DNA of 11,651 nt from contig JWZX01000335.1 in assembly GCA_001275005.1 (NCBI GenBank), positions 1-11,651 of the forward strand. Direction: 5' to 3'. Under the pieces are notes generated by a model. The model saw only the letters and a program-made list of their open reading frames with translations, had not been told where the DNA came from and searched no databases. The position numbers and the translations under genes were made by a program. Every line of letters begins with the position of its first letter. Position 1 is the first letter of the stretch. This document shows positions 1-7,090 of the stretch, in pieces. Source of the stretch: Chrysochromulina tobinii. Taxonomy: Eukaryota; Haptophyta; Prymnesiales; Chrysochromulinaceae.

Positions 1-603
1 TCTGCCGTCGTTGTCTTGCCGCTGCCTCCGCCGTCCGTGCGAGTGAAGCGCTTTTTTCAATCATGCCGATCATCTGCGGTCCGATCTTGATTTCTTCAAA
101 AAGTTGTCAAACAGCCAAGGCGAAGGTGTATTGGGGGAAATACTTTGCCGCATCAACGGCGGGTCTTGGTTTTCGCTTATTTCCTTTGGGGAATTGTGAC
201 TGTGCAACATGATTCCAGGTTTGCGGCAATCTCCGAATCTCGAAACCACACCACGTTCTCACACTCCACCCCGGGAACCCGCACAGCACTCGCAAAGACC
301 CCCTGGAACGGGCGGAAGGGATTCCGTGGACAGAGCTCCCAGAGCAGGACGCGAGGACGAACCCAGGAACCCCCTGGAACGGGTGGAAGGGATTCCCACA
401 CAGGACAGAGCTCCCAGAGCAGGACGCGAGGACGGACCGGCCAGGTGGACACGAAAGGCCAGGTCTGCCCGCCGTCAAAACGCACCGCAGAACACAATCT
501 CAACCGCGAAGAACCGAAGCGCAGCGAGCGCCGGAGGCGGAGCAGAGGGTGCTTCGTCCTTCGTGTCGCGCTGACCGGTGACCGCTTGTCGCCGCGGGTC
601 CCG
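1..603. other. Intergenic region, 3' flank of the FAD oxidase-SDR gene
   Basis: I recognise no convincing gene here. The longer open frames on both strands are low-complexity readings through the minisatellite at 301-435. At the far left edge, the minus strand stays open from a TGA near 110 off the window end and would read an amphipathic stretch beginning LFEEIKIGPQMIGMIEKSAS. A splice-acceptor-like run (ctttttgaag on the minus strand, near 100) lies inside it, so it could be an exon of a gene lying to the left, but it is too short to identify. The part next to 604 should be 3' untranslated sequence of the neighbouring minus-strand gene. I saw no AATAAA signal there. Confidence 0.5.
301..435. 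repeat. Two-copy direct tandem repeat (minisatellite), period about 71 bases
   Basis: Unit 1 has its core at 301-360 and unit 2 at 372-435. Both start ccctggaacggg and end agagcaggacgcgaggacg. They differ by one substitution early in the unit and a four-base insertion with changes around cacaca in unit 2. An imperfect spacer (acccaggaac) separates them. The repeat is seen directly. Open frames crossing it on both strands translate to duplicated peptides, which argues those frames are artefacts of the repeat and not genes. Confidence 0.85.
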
Positions 604-3600
604 TCAGGCCTCGTGCTCGTGCACCAGGTCGAGGAACCTATCAAGCGAGCCGCCCGACGGGCCGAGGAAGAGCTCGGACGCCCAGGCGGGGACTTCCTGG
701 TTGTGCTCTGCCGCGCGCGCCGCGCTGTCGTCGAGGAGTGCGTCGGCAATGGGGGCGGCGGCTTCGTCGGCGGTGACTGTGGAGATGTGCGACCAGGCGA
801 TCCAGGCGGCGGCCGTGGGCGTGTCCACGGTGCCTGTCGGGTACACCTCCACCACACTTACCGGCCGCGGCTGCCGGCGCGAGGGCAGAGCGGGCGCGGC
901 CGATTGAGTGGCGACGCTGCTGGCGGCATCGGTGGCGGAGGAGGTGCGGGTGGGTTGGTGTAGGGCAACTTGGGCCTCGAGCACCATGAGCTCCTCGAGC
1001 AGCTTGGCCGCCGCGTAGAGCTGCCCCCAGCTGCCCCGCGCGAAGAAGGGAGTGATGCCGACGTCCTCACTCGCCGGCTCCGAGGGCACCTGCCAGTAAG
1101 GCGCGCCTGTGAGGAGGTCGATCACACCCTGCCGCACTGCCAGCTGCGACGCGCCGCTGCCCACGACGATGACGCGCGGCTCGCCCTCGGCGCACCACCA
1201 GTAGCCGTCGTCAGCGGCCGCGGAGGAGGCGGGCTGCACATTGGTGAGCAGGCGCAGGAGCTGGCGGTGGGAGGTGAAGTGGACGCGTGCGACTCGCGAG
1301 AGAGGCGCGTCAAGCGTCGCGTTGTACTCCGCATTGCCTGGGCTCGCCGCGAACGTCGCACTGCGCAGGCACGCAGCCGGGCCGGCCGCGTCGAGGGCTG
1401 CACGCACGGCGGCCGTCAGGGTGGCGGGACCTTCGGTGGACGCGAGATCGGCGACGAGGCACGTGGGGCGCAAGACGAGCGTCGCACCGCCAGCGCTGGC
1501 GTCGGTTGCAAGGCGCTGGGCCAGCGCATCGCACTGTGAGGGCGTGTGTGTGGCGAGGAGCACCTGCCGCCCCGCGGCCACAAGGCGAGTCGCGGCCGCG
1601 AGGCCGATGCCTGACGTCCCTCCTGTGATGAGCTCCATGGGGATGGGCACGGCAGGCGCGGTCTGTGGCGACGACGTGACGGGCGGCGGTGAAGAGGCAG
1701 ATATGTCCGCCGCCGAGAGGTCCGCCGCCGCCTGCGCCGCCGCCGCCGCGAGCGTCTCGGCCGGTAGGTCCCAGCCTTGCCCGACATCGCCAAAGAGGGA
1801 GACGGAGCCCTCGACGCATGCCTGCGCTCTCCGGACGGCGTCCACGCCGGCGACCCCGATGAGATTCTCCGGCCGGTCGTCCTCATGCGCGTAGCCTGCG
1901 TACGCTCCACGTGACAAGCCCGCCTCCGACACGCCGGCAGCTATCCATGCCTCGCAGGTCGCGTCGTAGGCCGGCGGCACCGTCGGCTGCGATGCGGCCG
2001 CGTGCCACGGCCGGCCTTGGGCTTCGACGCCATCGCTCATGCATACAAAGGAGAGGAGCGAAGCGGCAGGAGCGTGCGGCCAAGCGGGTGACTCGAAGAT
2101 CGCTCCATCGACTGGCTCGGCTTGGAGATGGCACATTCCGGTGCTGGGGCGATGGGCGGCGGCGAGCACGCGCATCCAGCCAGCGACCCCGAGAGACTCG
2201 ACGGCGGTGGAGCGCCACCACGCGACCGCCTGCGACGAGTTGTAGCGCGTCGCCACCTGCAGCATCGTCGTCAGCCGTAGAAACTCGCCCGTGCGCACCT
2301 GCGGAGCCTCGGACGCATCGAGCCGACGGAAGCGGTGCGAGTGCCATCGAGCGCCCACGAGAGCGCGCCTCTCGCCCTTCGGGTGCTCGATATGCATCTG
2401 GCCGGCGACGCGCGAAATGTCCAAGATGCGCTCAAAGAGGCCGAGGGCTGCGCCCGAGCGCCGCGCTTCCTCGGGCGTTCCCACGAACAGGAACGTGAAC
2501 ATCGCGCTCTCCGAAAACTCGAGGATGAGCGTCCAGCGGCGCTCGTTCTTTACGGCGCGCAAGTTGTCGGCGTGCGCGCGCGCAATAACTTCGAAGGTCG
2601 CCTGCTCTTGAAACTGCAAGTCGGTCAACTCCACGACCCCAAAGCACAGCGCCCCTTCCCACAATCGCAACGTGACGCGCCACACCACGCCGAGAGCCGT
2701 GCGCCCCGCCGTCACCGCCCGATGGAGCGCCGGCTGCTCTCGCCGCCCCCATGTGGCGAGGGTGCCGTTGGGCAGCACGAGCGTGTACGTGAGCACGTTA
2801 TCGACGGCGAGGCCATGCAGTCGACTCGAGAACGTGATCCCTCCAGCCGTCAGCAGCCCCGCCACCCCCACGCCAGCGCAGCCGCCGCCTACCGCGTACA
2901 GCGCCTTGCCGCCGCCGGCCGCAGCAGTGTGCTCCTCAAGCGCGCGGTAAACGTCACCCCAAACGGCGCCGCCTTCAACGTCGGCCACCCACGATGACGC
3001 TCCGCCCTCGTCAGCCATCTCGCCCGCCGCCGCGCGTCGCACGGTGACGCGCCGCCACGCCTTCATGTCGACCGTCAGCCCAGAAGGCGCGAGGCTATGG
3101 GCCGTGGGCGCGTGGCCACCGTTGCGAACGGCAACGCGCGCGCCAGCGAGGCGCGCGACGCGCAGAGCGGATGCCACGTCCGCGGACGAGGCGGGCGAGA
3201 GCACAGCCCGCGGCCGGCGCGCACCCTGCAAACGAAAGTTCCACGCCGTCACCGCGTCCTCGAAGCGATCGCCATCGCCTTCGCACGTGAGGCGTGCGCT
3301 CGGCGAGACGGCAGCGAACAGGCCAGGGCACAGGGCGAGGCGTGTGACCGGGAGGACGGGTGCAGACGTGATTGGTGGTGCCCAAGTGCTCGGCAGGACG
3401 CGCGGTGCCGCCGGCGGCAGTGGTGACGACTGATGGGCGTCTAAGCGAGCGAAGGGGACAGGCACGCCGCCAGAGCTGCGTGATTGGTGAGGATGCGACC
3501 TCAGCGCGAGCCACACGCCGAGCGCGCCCATGCCGAGGCCTAGAAGGCACACCGTCAGAAGCGTCCACATGCGGCACGTGCGCCTGCTGCCGCCTGGCAG

Positions 3601-3774
3601 CACGCTGGTTGACACATCCGGCTCTCCTTCAACGGCACCATACTTGATGCGGGCGCCCTTTTTGACCCAGGGGCCGATGACGCGGTAGGGTGGGTAGCGC
3701 AGCTTGCTCGAGGTGATAGGGGCGGGCATCGGAGTTCCCGCTGGCTCCAGGGTCTCGGCGCCCAAGTCACGCAT
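604..3774 (-). CDS. Membrane-anchored fusion of a BBE-type FAD-linked oxidase and a short-chain dehydrogenase
   Basis: From ATG 3774 the protein has 1056 residues. Residues 1-68 are a polar tail, and 70-91 are one hydrophobic segment (LLTVCLLGLGMGALGVW), probably a type II signal anchor. A Ser/Pro-rich stretch follows. About 186-373 match the FAD_binding_4 (PCMH) fold: NGGH with His221, GGGC with Cys299 and LHGLAVDNVL. In berberine-bridge enzymes this His and Cys bind FAD covalently. A weak BBE-like tail (YAGYAHEDD) lies near 624. An Ala/Ser/Pro linker (672-712) leads to an SDR domain with TGGTSGIG (717-724), a candidate Ser in VVGSGAS and Tyr920-x-x-x-Lys924. The usual NNAG motif is absent. 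Family knowledge predicts FAD-dependent oxidation plus NAD(P)-dependent reduction or oxidation; substrates are unknown. The frame stays open to 3945 but begins there with GTG. The next ATG (3846) has T at -3, while 3774 has A at -3. A splice-acceptor-like tract (tttttgctcaaaag) just upstream of 3774 leaves a 5' exon possible. No intron is needed over 3.1 kb. Confidence 0.85.
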   Translation of the reverse strand: MRDLGAETLEPAGTPMPAPITSSKLRYPPYRVIGPWVKKGARIKYGAVEGEPDVSTSVLPGGSRRTCRMWTLLTVCLLGLGMGALGVWLALRSHPHQSRSSGGVPVPFARLDAHQSSPLPPAAPRVLPSTWAPPITSAPVLPVTRLALCPGLFAAVSPSARLTCEGDGDRFEDAVTAWNFRLQGARRPRAVLSPASSADVASALRVARLAGARVAVRNGGHAPTAHSLAPSGLTVDMKAWRRVTVRRAAAGEMADEGGASSWVADVEGGAVWGDVYRALEEHTAAAGGGKALYAVGGGCAGVGVAGLLTAGGITFSSRLHGLAVDNVLTYTLVLPNGTLATWGRREQPALHRAVTAGRTALGVVWRVTLRLWEGALCFGVVELTDLQFQEQATFEVIARAHADNLRAVKNERRWTLILEFSESAMFTFLFVGTPEEARRSGAALGLFERILDISRVAGQMHIEHPKGERRALVGARWHSHRFRRLDASEAPQVRTGEFLRLTTMLQVATRYNSSQAVAWWRSTAVESLGVAGWMRVLAAAHRPSTGMCHLQAEPVDGAIFESPAWPHAPAASLLSFVCMSDGVEAQGRPWHAAASQPTVPPAYDATCEAWIAAGVSEAGLSRGAYAGYAHEDDRPENLIGVAGVDAVRRAQACVEGSVSLFGDVGQGWDLPAETLAAAAAQAAADLSAADISASSPPPVTSSPQTAPAVPIPMELITGGTSGIGLAAATRLVAAGRQVLLATHTPSQCDALAQRLATDASAGGATLVLRPTCLVADLASTEGPATLTAAVRAALDAAGPAACLRSATFAASPGNAEYNATLDAPLSRVARVHFTSHRQLLRLLTNVQPASSAAADDGYWWCAEGEPRVIVVGSGASQLAVRQGVIDLLTGAPYWQVPSEPASEDVGITPFFARGSWGQLYAAAKLLEELMVLEAQVALHQPTRTSSATDAASSVATQSAAPALPSRRQPRPVSVVEVYPTGTVDTPTAAAWIAWSHISTVTADEAAAPIADALLDDSAARAAEHNQEVPAWASELFLGPSGGSLDRFLDLVHEHEA

Positions 3775-4360
3775 CTTTCCCCTCTTTTGAGCAAAAACAC
3801 CACAAGGTTCGCTCGGCGAATCCAACAGTTTCCCCACAAGCGGCATACAGTATGGATACGAAGTCCTCGCTTTACATTTCGCAAATGGGCTGGAAGGAAG
3901 GAGGGGCCACTGCCGCGAAGTGCTCGCTCGGCGAGAGCATTTCACATGTATTCTTCACGATGAGAACGGTCCGCCGAAAACGTTGAGCGAAAAGTGTCGA
4001 TGGCGCCGTATCGGCAAGGGCGTATCGGTCGCCTCTCGGTCGCCCCCCCAAGCTGAGAACCTGAGTCATAGTGTCATACATGTAACAAAGACACAGCGGA
4101 CGGGCCAAAGGACCCGGACGAACGTACATGTACGTACATACGATACGAGATAGGGAAGGGAGGGTGGGGTCCACTTCGCACTCGGTCTCGACGGACGACG
4201 CCAGCACGGTAGGCAAGGCGAAGCGCCACGCTGACGAGACTCGAGAGCACAGCTGCCTATAAGCTGCCTGCAGGCCACGATCACTCGGAAGATAAGAAAC
4301 ACTTGGAGAGTGGTCCGTGCGAGCTGTCCGACGCGGCGCAAATATGATAAGTACAGCTTC
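3775..4360. other. Intergenic region, 5' flank of the FAD oxidase-SDR gene
   Basis: No recognisable gene. The minus-strand open frames that cross this stretch are built from the dispersed repeat on its right side and differ from the other repeat copy by indels that are not multiples of three, so I do not call them coding. The stretch contains two TACATGTA palindromes (4077-4084 and 4125-4132), the second inside a 14-base perfect palindrome. I saw no clear TATA box for the minus-strand gene. Confidence 0.5.
4122..4135. repeat. Perfect 14-base palindrome ACGTACATGTACGT
   Basis: The sequence reads identically on both strands and lies about 350 bases upstream of the start chosen for the FAD oxidase-SDR gene. 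It contains the octamer TACATGTA that occurs three more times in the window. It could be a protein-binding site, but nothing in the sequence shows that, and short palindromes of this type also arise in alternating purine-pyrimidine tracts. Confidence 0.5.
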
Positions 4361-4646
4361 GGGGGGAAGCCGGGACACGGGGACCCCGCGGGGGGTCGGG
4401 CCGAATGCCGGGACCATGGCCGGGACGACACTTCGGTGTCCGTTCCGCGGCGGGACAGGGAACACCGAAGGTGGAAGGAACAGCGCAACAGGAACAGCGA
4501 ACGTATGTAAGCCGGCTCTTAGCCGGCTCGTAACTGCTCCGCAATAGCGCCAAAATACGAATCGTGCGTCGCGGGCTACCCCGTTTCGTTTTTCGTTCCG
4601 GTCTTGGCACCCCGCAAAACTTCGTCGTGACGTGTCCGCCTCAACC
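4361..4646. repeat. Dispersed repeat, copy 1
   Basis: This 286-base stretch is closely repeated, in the same orientation, at 8966-9260. Both copies begin ggggggaagccgggacacgg, share the central block around gacgacacttcggtgtccg and the block actgctccgcaatagcgcc, and end tccgcctcaacc. Copy 1 has a local duplication of ccgggacc/ccgggac near 4408-4426 and two AGCCGGCT octamers (4510-4517, 4521-4528) where copy 2 has one. Indels are not multiples of three, so it is probably non-coding. The two ends share only a weak inverted similarity (ggacacg near the start, cgtgtcc near the end), so a degenerate MITE-like element is possible. I saw no target-site duplication. Confidence 0.85.
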
Positions 4647-4727
4647 ACACTGATGGGTTTGGGGGCACTGGAGTGTGCGTGGGGGTGCGTTTTATGAGCC
4701 TGCCAAGCGGGAGGGCGCGAGGATTCA

Positions 4728-5117
4728 ATGGTGACCCGTCAGACGAATCGATATGAGTACCGGACGGTCTGCAAGGAGGACCAAAGGCTGAGCCCATACA
4801 TGGCCGAATGGCTTCTCGCGTGGGGAGCCTCGATGAACATCCAGCGCTGCACCGGCGCGGCGTTGATGCACTACACCGCGAAGTTAACCGCGAAGTACGT
4901 TGCCAAACCCGAGAAACCTGGCTTCATCCACAACAACGTGAGCGAGCGCGAGCGCCACGCCCTGCAACGCACGCAGATTCACTTCCTCAACGGGCGCGTC
5001 GTGGGCTTAGTCGTGGGCATGCCGGAGGCGGTACAGCGCACGTGGGGCTTCAACATGAGTGCGGGCATGGGTGTTACTCACCATTGTGTACGTGTGATTA
5101 CTAACACACACGAGTGA
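4728..5117 (+). pseudogene. Fragment of a Helitron-like Rep/helicase protein
   Basis: The open frame of 129 residues holds, in order, EYRTVCKEDQRLSPYMAEWL, WGASMNIQ, YTAKLTAKYVAKPEKPG and LNGRVVGLVVGMPEAVQRTWGF. This order matches my knowledge of the Helitron_like_N/Rep to helicase region: a position-of-Asn block (W-a-N-m-d-i-Q), a Y-x-x-K-Y-x-x-K block that holds the Rep Tyr, then an R-x-v-g-x-x-E-A block. No other Helitron helicase motifs are seen. The frame starts just after a TGA at 4695-4697 and ends at a TGA, so it covers a small part of a protein that normally exceeds 1000 residues. The coding match fades after about 5075. It is most likely a truncated, inactive remnant. It lies 81 bases after repeat copy 1, which may or may not belong to the same element. 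Family assignment is by eye. Confidence 0.5.
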
Positions 5118-5270
5118 CACGGTGACAGAAAACCCCACCGTATGACGAAACATTGACGAGTCACACGTTTGCATGCTTGTGATGACATGCTCGATTCCAC
5201 GTGAATGACAAGTTGAGCGCCACACAAGTTACAATTTCTTTGGCTTTTTAGGGGACAAAATTGCCACTTG

Positions 5271-6269
5271 ATGCAGCCCATGCTCGTCGTCGGCTTATTC
5301 GTGCTCCTCAGCGTGGCACTGCAGAGTCCCGATGCGCTCTCGTTGACAGGAACTCCCAAACCGGGGCTCGCTCCACACGCGCCGGCACCAGCACCGGCAC
5401 CGGTGCAAGCACCTGCAACGCACTCGCGTGCGCTCGCTGCCATAGTAAGCTTTTTCGTGCATGCCCCCAAACCACCTGGTAAGGCACCACGCGCCATACA
5501 AATGTCTGGAATAGGCGAGTTTGCCCTCCAGAACCATGATAGCTACGCTCGCCGGCATGGGTATTTGCACCTGACGCAGGCGAATCTCTCAACAGTCAAG
5601 GCTAGACAGTATGTTGCGATGATAACCCCGCCATCTTGGGCAAAACTCTGGCTGTTGATGGAGCTGTTCACTGATGAGCGGTTCGCATCGGTCAAGTACT
5701 GGGCATGGCTGGATGCAGATGCCTTTGTTGTTCGTCACGACTGGACTCTCCAGAGTGTCTTCAAGCGCGCAAATGGGAAGCCTGGCTGCGGTGTTATCGT
5801 CGGCTGGGATATCGGCTACGATGACAAGGCTAAAACTTGGCTGTCAGAGACGGAGCGAGTCGGTGGCTCACACAATATGACAGCAGCGCGTCCCTTCTTC
5901 CGGTATATTTTCAACGCCGGCGTGATGCTTTTGCGCAACGAGCTTAGCACTATTGATCTTTTGACACGTGCCATGGACATGGCTGTGCATGTGCGCTATC
6001 GTTCGGATTGGGAGCAGGGCGCGTTTACTGATCTGTACCTCGATCACCTTTATGTCCGAAAGGCTCTTTGCCCTGTCGACCGCCACCTACTGCAAGGCAT
6101 GGTGAGGCTTCCTGAGGACCGCGCACTGGTGGATAAGGCACACGTTTGGGTTGCACACCTAACAGGCGCAAATCTGGACAAGTCGGGAGTGCAGGCGCTC
6201 CTCAGCGGTGCTTACCAACGCCGGATGAATTACAGCAAAGGGTCGCGCGCCGTCCTCCCGTCCCAATAA
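5271..6269 (+). CDS. GT34-like glycosyltransferase, secretory pathway
   Basis: The protein has 332 residues. The longest frame begins with TTG at 5268, so I use the ATG at 5271; a second ATG follows at 5280, and both have weak -3 bases. Residues 1-24 form a signal peptide or signal anchor (MLVVGLFVLLSVALQ), then a Pro-Ala repeat stalk at about 35-50. The catalytic region reads NHDSYARRHGYLHL, SWAKLWLLMELF, WAWLDADAFVV with the DxD at 148-150, FNAGVMLLRN at 214-223, DWEQGAF near 246 and HLTG at 296-299. This is the order seen in GT34 galactosyl- and xylosyltransferases, where DxD binds a metal-nucleotide sugar. Location is predicted to be the Golgi lumen. Donor and acceptor cannot be read from sequence. 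It appears complete in one exon. A strong acceptor-like tract (ttctttggctttttag, ending 5251) leaves room for an intron in the 5' leader. It converges on the minus-strand propeller gene. Confidence 0.85.
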   Translation: MQPMLVVGLFVLLSVALQSPDALSLTGTPKPGLAPHAPAPAPAPVQAPATHSRALAAIVSFFVHAPKPPGKAPRAIQMSGIGEFALQNHDSYARRHGYLHLTQANLSTVKARQYVAMITPPSWAKLWLLMELFTDERFASVKYWAWLDADAFVVRHDWTLQSVFKRANGKPGCGVIVGWDIGYDDKAKTWLSETERVGGSHNMTAARPFFRYIFNAGVMLLRNELSTIDLLTRAMDMAVHVRYRSDWEQGAFTDLYLDHLYVRKALCPVDRHLLQGMVRLPEDRALVDKAHVWVAHLTGANLDKSGVQALLSGAYQRRMNYSKGSRAVLPSQ

Positions 6270-6360
6270 CGTGTAAATAACTTGCGCCACAGCTAGCGCC
6301 CCGCGCTGGAGCCCGGAACCGACACGGGGAGCGAGGACGAGGACAGCTCCGAAGAGGAGC

Positions 6361-6440
6361 CCGAGCACGAGGCCGAGCGGCGCCCCCGAGCACAGGGTGT
6401 ACGTACGCTCCCCGAGCACGAGGCCCCCGAGCGGCGCCCC
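6361..6440. repeat. Direct repeat of ccgagcacgagg(ccc)cgagcggcgcccc
   Basis: The block at 6361-6386 recurs at 6412-6440 with a three-base insertion, giving a period of 51 bases. A further short copy of ccgagcac lies at 6386-6393. The left half of the 18-base inverted repeat sits between the two blocks. The insertion of exactly three bases keeps the plus-strand frame that follows the GT34-like gene open. Confidence 0.75.
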
Positions 6441-6460
6441 AAGGAGCGTACGTACACCCT
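6394..6460. repeat. Perfect 18-base inverted repeat with 31-base spacer
   Basis: The left arm agggtgtacgtacgctcc (6394-6411) is the exact reverse complement of the right arm (6443-6460). Each arm contains the self-complementary octamer GTACGTAC. The spacer is GC-rich. In RNA from either strand this would form a long stem about 125 bases after the GT34-like stop codon. A role in 3' end formation or mRNA stability is possible but not shown. A relic of inverted duplication is the simple alternative. Confidence 0.85.
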
Positions 6461-7090
6461 CGGCGCATCATGATCGCGCGCCCCAAGCTCATCGGCGTTG
6501 AGCTCTGCCGTGCGTCTACGACCGTGCGAGCGCGTCTGTGGGCTGACGCTCATGGCTCGGCATGGGTGTGAGCTCTGACGTAGTGAGCTCGCAGTTGAGG
6601 CTTAAGCTTCCGATCGGATACATGAACATGGAGCTTGTAGGACGGTCGGATGTGAGTAACGTTTTGCTTAACAATTCGGAATTACCGGCCGAGAGCTATA
6701 GACCGGGCCTAAAGCGCAGTACTCGAAATCCGAATGCCGCATCAGGTCTTCAAGTTCAAATTGTCGATATCCAACTGACCCGGCTCCCGGGCATGGCGGT
6801 CGCATGGCGGGGCTCGAGGCGCGCCGAGCCCGTCGACGCGTGGCGCTCACCCATGGATTTCACACCGTCACACGCAGCATGACACACAGTTCATAATTAA
6901 GTCGGCCATGCAATCTCCGCGCGCCCCATATCGTCTTCGACAACGCACATGCACCCCCTCGGACACATCTCCATCGTAATGCACCGAGTGGTGCGAAGCC
7001 CCAGCCCGGCTGCCGACGCGGTGACAGCACCTCGCTCGACACGTGCTGTGCCAAGGGCAGATCGAAACGCTCCTGGCCCAGAAGACGTAC

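Larger units (their letters stand above)
6270..7090. other. Convergent intergenic region between the GT34-like and propeller genes
   Basis: This 821-base stretch separates two genes that end towards each other. Its left part (about 6297-6470) is GC-rich, repetitive and holds an 18-base inverted repeat. Its right part (6480-7090) has no recognisable gene. A plus-strand frame from ATG 6562 to 6882 (106 codons) shows no motif, no signal peptide and no family resemblance, so I leave it out as a gene. Confidence 0.5.

Noticed and set aside
145-963. Plus-strand open frame of 272 codons over the minisatellite and the end of the FAD-SDR gene
   Set aside because: Arg/Gly-rich, reads the tandem repeat in duplicate and then the antisense of a well-supported gene.
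3775-3945. N-terminal extension of the FAD-SDR protein by 57 residues
   Set aside because: The frame is open but starts with GTG, not ATG; the only ATG within it (3846) has a poor context and the added residues show no feature.
3872-4648. Minus-strand frame of 258 codons through repeat copy 1
   Set aside because: It is repeat sequence; the other copy carries indels that break the frame, and no motif is seen.
6272-6276. TGTAA as a polyadenylation signal for the GT34-like gene
   Set aside because: It lies three bases after the stop codon, too close to act in the usual way, and the motif is common by chance.
6562-6882. Plus-strand frame of 106 codons
   Set aside because: ATG start, but no motif, signal peptide or family resemblance, and no regulatory context.
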